Below are positions 61,558 through 64,000 of a stretch of DNA of 64,000 nucleotides, piece by piece; positions within the stretch are counted from its first letter, which is position 1, and each line of letters opens with the position of its first letter. The stretch comes from CAZRCG01 sp964598565 (GTDB taxonomy: Bacteria; Bdellovibrionota; UBA2394). The stretch covers positions 248,001 through 312,000 of the forward strand of contig CAZRCG010000002.1 of assembly GCA_964598565.1 (NCBI GenBank), read 5' to 3'. The position numbers and the translations under genes were made by a program. The notes beneath the pieces are model-generated. The model had not been told where the DNA came from and searched no databases. It saw only the letters and a list, made by a program, of their open reading frames with translations.

Positions 61558-62061
61558 CTAACGAAATCGAACGGTCTCAATGTTCTCCACGCCAGCGATG
61601 TGCCAGTCGTCGTCTGCAGTTTTCGCAAGCTCAATTTTGGCCTCTGTAGCTTGTTCAAGAGTCTGCCCTTGATTATCTTCACCGTTCACGACAACCGTCA
61701 AATTTACTTCCGCCTTGCGATCTAAAACGGTGATTTTAATATCACGATAGTTAATGTGCGCCGTCTTGAAAAAGGCTCTCGCCATCAGCCATTTTTCTTT
61801 GAGAGACGCCACCGATACAAATTCTGCTGCCGGGTACGGCTTGACCTCAAAACGCACGCGAATATCTGGACTTAAAAGTTTCTCCAACTTGGCCCATTGG
61901 CCAGCCATCGCAATGGGGTTCTGAGATGAATCTAAGGCCATAAGCTCAGAAAAGTCGTCTAATACCCTTTGAATCTTCTGTTCATCGCTTTGACGAAAAA
62001 ATAAAAACCATAGTCCCGCGATCAACAAACCGCTCAATGCTAAACCGAAAATAGCCTTCAT
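61558..62061 (-). CDS. Membrane-anchored small-domain protein, hypothetical
   Basis: 167 residues. A single N-terminal span (IFGLALSGLLIAGLWFLFF), then a domain with EQKIQRVLDDFSELMALD, VSVASLKEKWLMARAFF and AEVNLTVVVNGEDN that could be NTF2/SnoaL-like. Overlaps the signal-peptidase-like gene stop by ATGA. Confidence 0.6.
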   Translation of the reverse strand: MKAIFGLALSGLLIAGLWFLFFRQSDEQKIQRVLDDFSELMALDSSQNPIAMAGQWAKLEKLLSPDIRVRFEVKPYPAAEFVSVASLKEKWLMARAFFKTAHINYRDIKITVLDRKAEVNLTVVVNGEDNQGQTLEQATEAKIELAKTADDDWHIAGVENIETVRFR

Positions 62062-62576
62062 CGTAAAACCCTCCCCAATATCTTGCTGTGGGAGACTTTG
62101 CCAAAAGCTCCTTCCCCATGCAGCACTGAGAGATTCATGGTTCGGTTATCTCCCAATACAAAATAATCACCCGCCTCTACGAGGGTGGGCTTATAAAAAT
62201 CGCCGATATCAACCTCCTCCATCTGCAGCTTGCCTTTCTCGATCGGGACATCATTCACATAAATTTGCCCCATCGAAACTGAAACCGTATCTCCAGGCTC
62301 GGCGATAATGCGGGCCATATGAAGCACCGAGGACCCCGCCAGGCGGATCCCTACGATGTCGCCCGCTTTCGGATCCCTCACGGCGTACAACAGAGGCGAA
62401 ATCCATACCCACGAGAATTTTTTGATCGTGGGCTCCATCACATCCGTATGAACACGCGCTGGAACGAAAACCCGTGTAAAAATTATCCAGCTTAAGAGAG
62501 CAACAATCGCGATGCGTAAAAGAAAAAATTTCTTATTGTTAGAACCTCGACCGCTGACTTGATTTTCAGTAACCAT
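62058..62576 (-). CDS. Signal peptidase I-like protein lacking catalytic Ser and Lys
   Basis: 172 residues, one N-terminal span. The S26 fold is clear: a VMEPTIKKFSWVWI box (46-50 is VMEPT), GDIVGIRLAG, RIIAEPGDTVSV, GQIYVNDVPI and VLGDNRTMNLS (142-145 is GDNR). In active enzymes the box is SMxPT with nucleophile Ser; here it is Val46. The general-base Lys of KRVxGLPGD is Ala88 (MARIIAEPGD). The protein should not cleave signal peptides. Position between an AAA ATPase and a coupled membrane protein suggests a role in complex assembly. Confidence 0.82.
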   Translation of the reverse strand: MVTENQVSGRGSNNKKFFLLRIAIVALLSWIIFTRVFVPARVHTDVMEPTIKKFSWVWISPLLYAVRDPKAGDIVGIRLAGSSVLHMARIIAEPGDTVSVSMGQIYVNDVPIEKGKLQMEEVDIGDFYKPTLVEAGDYFVLGDNRTMNLSVLHGEGAFGKVSHSKILGRVLR

Positions 62577-62621
62577 TGTAAAGGCCTCTCTTGCTGATCA
62601 TCGTGCGCCCTCCTTCGTTAT

Positions 62622-64000
62622 TTAATTCTGACTCACCGGAACAAATCGACCTTGCGCGAAACGCCTCAGCGACTCTATATCTTCCGCCCGAGATACCGAC
62701 AATGGAACGGTAGCGCTGACTTCTTTGAGAATATCCTCGGGAGTCGGCGCTCGATCTTCATGAAGCGCTCTATAAAAACTAGCAATCACCGCCTGCTCAA
62801 TCTCAGCTCCCGTAAATCCCTCGCTGGCCGCCACTAGATCAGAAATTCTAAAAGAGTCGGGGTTCTGTTTTCGAATACGAAGATGAATATCAAAAATTTT
62901 AGCTCGCTCAGACGTTGTGGCGAGATCGACAAAGAATATTTCATCGAAACGCCCCTTGCGAAGTAGCTCCGGTGGCAATCGAGAGAGATCGTTAGCCGTG
63001 GCAACCACGAAGACATCCGATTTCTTTTCTTGCAGCCATGTCAGAAGATTTCCAAAGAGTCGGGAACCAATACCTGAGTCGCCTGTTTCACCGCCGCCAC
63101 TTTGAATAGCTTTTTCAATTTCATCCATCCATAAGACAATGGGAGACAAACTTTCAGCCATCTGAGTAGCTTTTCTAAAATTCTTCTCGGTTTCGCCGAT
63201 ATATTTATCGAAGAGTCGCGACATATCGAGCTTCAGCAAGGGTAAGCCCCAACTCTTGCTGATATACTTCGCTGCCAAGGATTTTCCAGATCCAGGAACT
63301 CCCACCAACAATATTCCCTTAGGAGGGGTCAGATTTAACGCTTTGGCTTTTTCAGAGAATCCCATCTTGGCACGCTCGAGCCAAGCCTTCAGATTCTCAA
63401 AGCCTCCAAGATCCACTCGCAGTTCTTCGAGCGGATAAAAATCTAAAAGCCCAGTGGCACTAATCGTCTTGGCTTTCTGCTCAGCAATTCGCGATAAAGT
63501 CGTCGACGAAAGTTTGGAGTCAATCATGACGGCATGGGTCACCATCTGGCGAATCTGCTTTAAGGGCATTCCCTTAAGCATACGCACCATATTTCGCGCT
63601 TCCACTTCATCAATATCAATCGAAATAGAGTGGCGTGATCGTAGCGAACCCAGAACCGATTTCAACGTGTTACGAACTTCTTCTTCGTTGGGTAAATGCA
63701 GGTCATAAAAAATAGCCAAGTCCCTCAGGTCGTTGGGAATCTCGACGGACGACCCAGTTAAAATAAGGGTAGAACGAGTTTTCTCAAAAAGTTGGCATAT
63801 TTCTTTAAAGCTGCGAACGATAGGTGCGGTTTCTAAATAGGGTGCAAAGTCCTTCAATACGTAGACCCCGCCGTTCGTCCCTCGTTGAATTTCCTGCAGC
63901 AATTTCTGAGGGTCCTGAGTTCCTGGCAAGGATCTTGGCTCATCGAGCCTTCGAAGTCCCGAGGTCACGGTCCATTCATAGAAGGCGCTGCGAGTTTGCT
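62622..64000 (-). CDS. AAA ATPase, Ycf46-like (5' end beyond the window)
   Basis: At least 459 residues. The frame is open to the right edge (FYEWTVTSGLRRL), so the N-terminus is missing. N-terminal region: GGVYVLKDFAPYLE and TLILTGSSVEIPNDL, as in Ycf46. AAA+ domain: Walker A LLVGVPGSGKSLAAK, Walker B IVLWMDEIEKA, sensor VATANDLSRLPPELLRKGRFDEIFFVDL with arginine finger. C-terminal lid TGAEIEQAVIASFYRAL. The role of Ycf46 proteins is unclear. Operon: AAA, LepB-like, anchored protein. Confidence 0.88.
   Translation of the reverse strand, partial: QTRSAFYEWTVTSGLRRLDEPRSLPGTQDPQKLLQEIQRGTNGGVYVLKDFAPYLETAPIVRSFKEICQLFEKTRSTLILTGSSVEIPNDLRDLAIFYDLHLPNEEEVRNTLKSVLGSLRSRHSISIDIDEVEARNMVRMLKGMPLKQIRQMVTHAVMIDSKLSSTTLSRIAEQKAKTISATGLLDFYPLEELRVDLGGFENLKAWLERAKMGFSEKAKALNLTPPKGILLVGVPGSGKSLAAKYISKSWGLPLLKLDMSRLFDKYIGETEKNFRKATQMAESLSPIVLWMDEIEKAIQSGGGETGDSGIGSRLFGNLLTWLQEKKSDVFVVATANDLSRLPPELLRKGRFDEIFFVDLATTSERAKIFDIHLRIRKQNPDSFRISDLVAASEGFTGAEIEQAVIASFYRALHEDRAPTPEDILKEVSATVPLSVSRAEDIESLRRFAQGRFVPVSQN

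Noticed and set aside
1..64000. CRISPR array or rRNA genes
   Set aside because: No spaced direct-repeat series and no rRNA-like sequence were found.

Overview
This window reads as chromosome from a diderm (Gram-negative) bacterium. It carries lipoproteins with lipoboxes, outer-membrane beta-barrels, Lgt, periplasmic amidase and ornithine-lipid-type acyltransferases. The many large exported proteins of unknown function, the PilZ/HD-GYP/cyclase signalling cluster and the general gene style suggest the Bdellovibrionota (former predatory deltaproteobacteria). That placement is an inference from gene content; no rRNA is present to confirm it.

Left part (1-16.9 kb): the start of alanine dehydrogenase, a TadE/TadG-like pair, a small transaldolase, a MntA/HepT toxin-antitoxin pair, two lipoproteins behind a near-perfect sigma-54 promoter, an amidase/lipoprotein/PurB block, a three-gene set ending in a degenerate P-type-ATPase-like protein, a UDP-sugar dehydrogenase, a Cys-rich mini-lipoprotein with a DASS transporter, and a baeRF-like protein. 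From 17.09 to 21.11 kb lies a decayed 4-kb integrative element. It is bounded by a 44-bp direct repeat of tRNA-Leu(GAG), with repeated TCAAATATT arm-type sites inside each end and broken recombinases.

Middle part (21.3-48 kb): a porin-like barrel, an RNase R-like nuclease, a UbiB-family kinase, and a striking 1145-residue protein that joins a Sec signal peptide, two Clp-like AAA+ modules and an FtsH-type (M41) zinc protease domain. Then come a second nucleotidyltransferase pair, Lgt, a YD-repeat protein, an exported protein with a caspase-like His/Cys pair, a TetR-linked lipoprotein/barrel unit with a consensus promoter, two divergent exported unknowns, and a second-messenger cluster (double PilZ-GNAT, class III cyclase, ATP-grasp-like, HD-GYP).

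Right part (48-64 kb): a methyltransferase and a 3-methyladenine glycosylase, a nucleoside transporter, a three-gene HvfABC/bufferin-type RiPP locus (precursor, DUF692/MNIO enzyme, DUF2063 partner), a formyltransferase, an aldo/keto reductase, an OlsB/PlsC-like acyltransferase pair, a Zrg-type operon (DUF3299, DUF2796, ABC ATPase, permease) with a perfect palindrome upstream, an ECF sigma unit (Spy/CpxP-like protein, sigma, anti-sigma) with its own ECF-type promoter, and an operon of Ycf46-like AAA ATPase, a signal peptidase I-like protein lacking its catalytic Ser and Lys, and an anchored small-domain protein. The strongest candidates for new biology are the exported AAA+-AAA+-M41 protein, the RiPP locus and the several pseudoenzymes.
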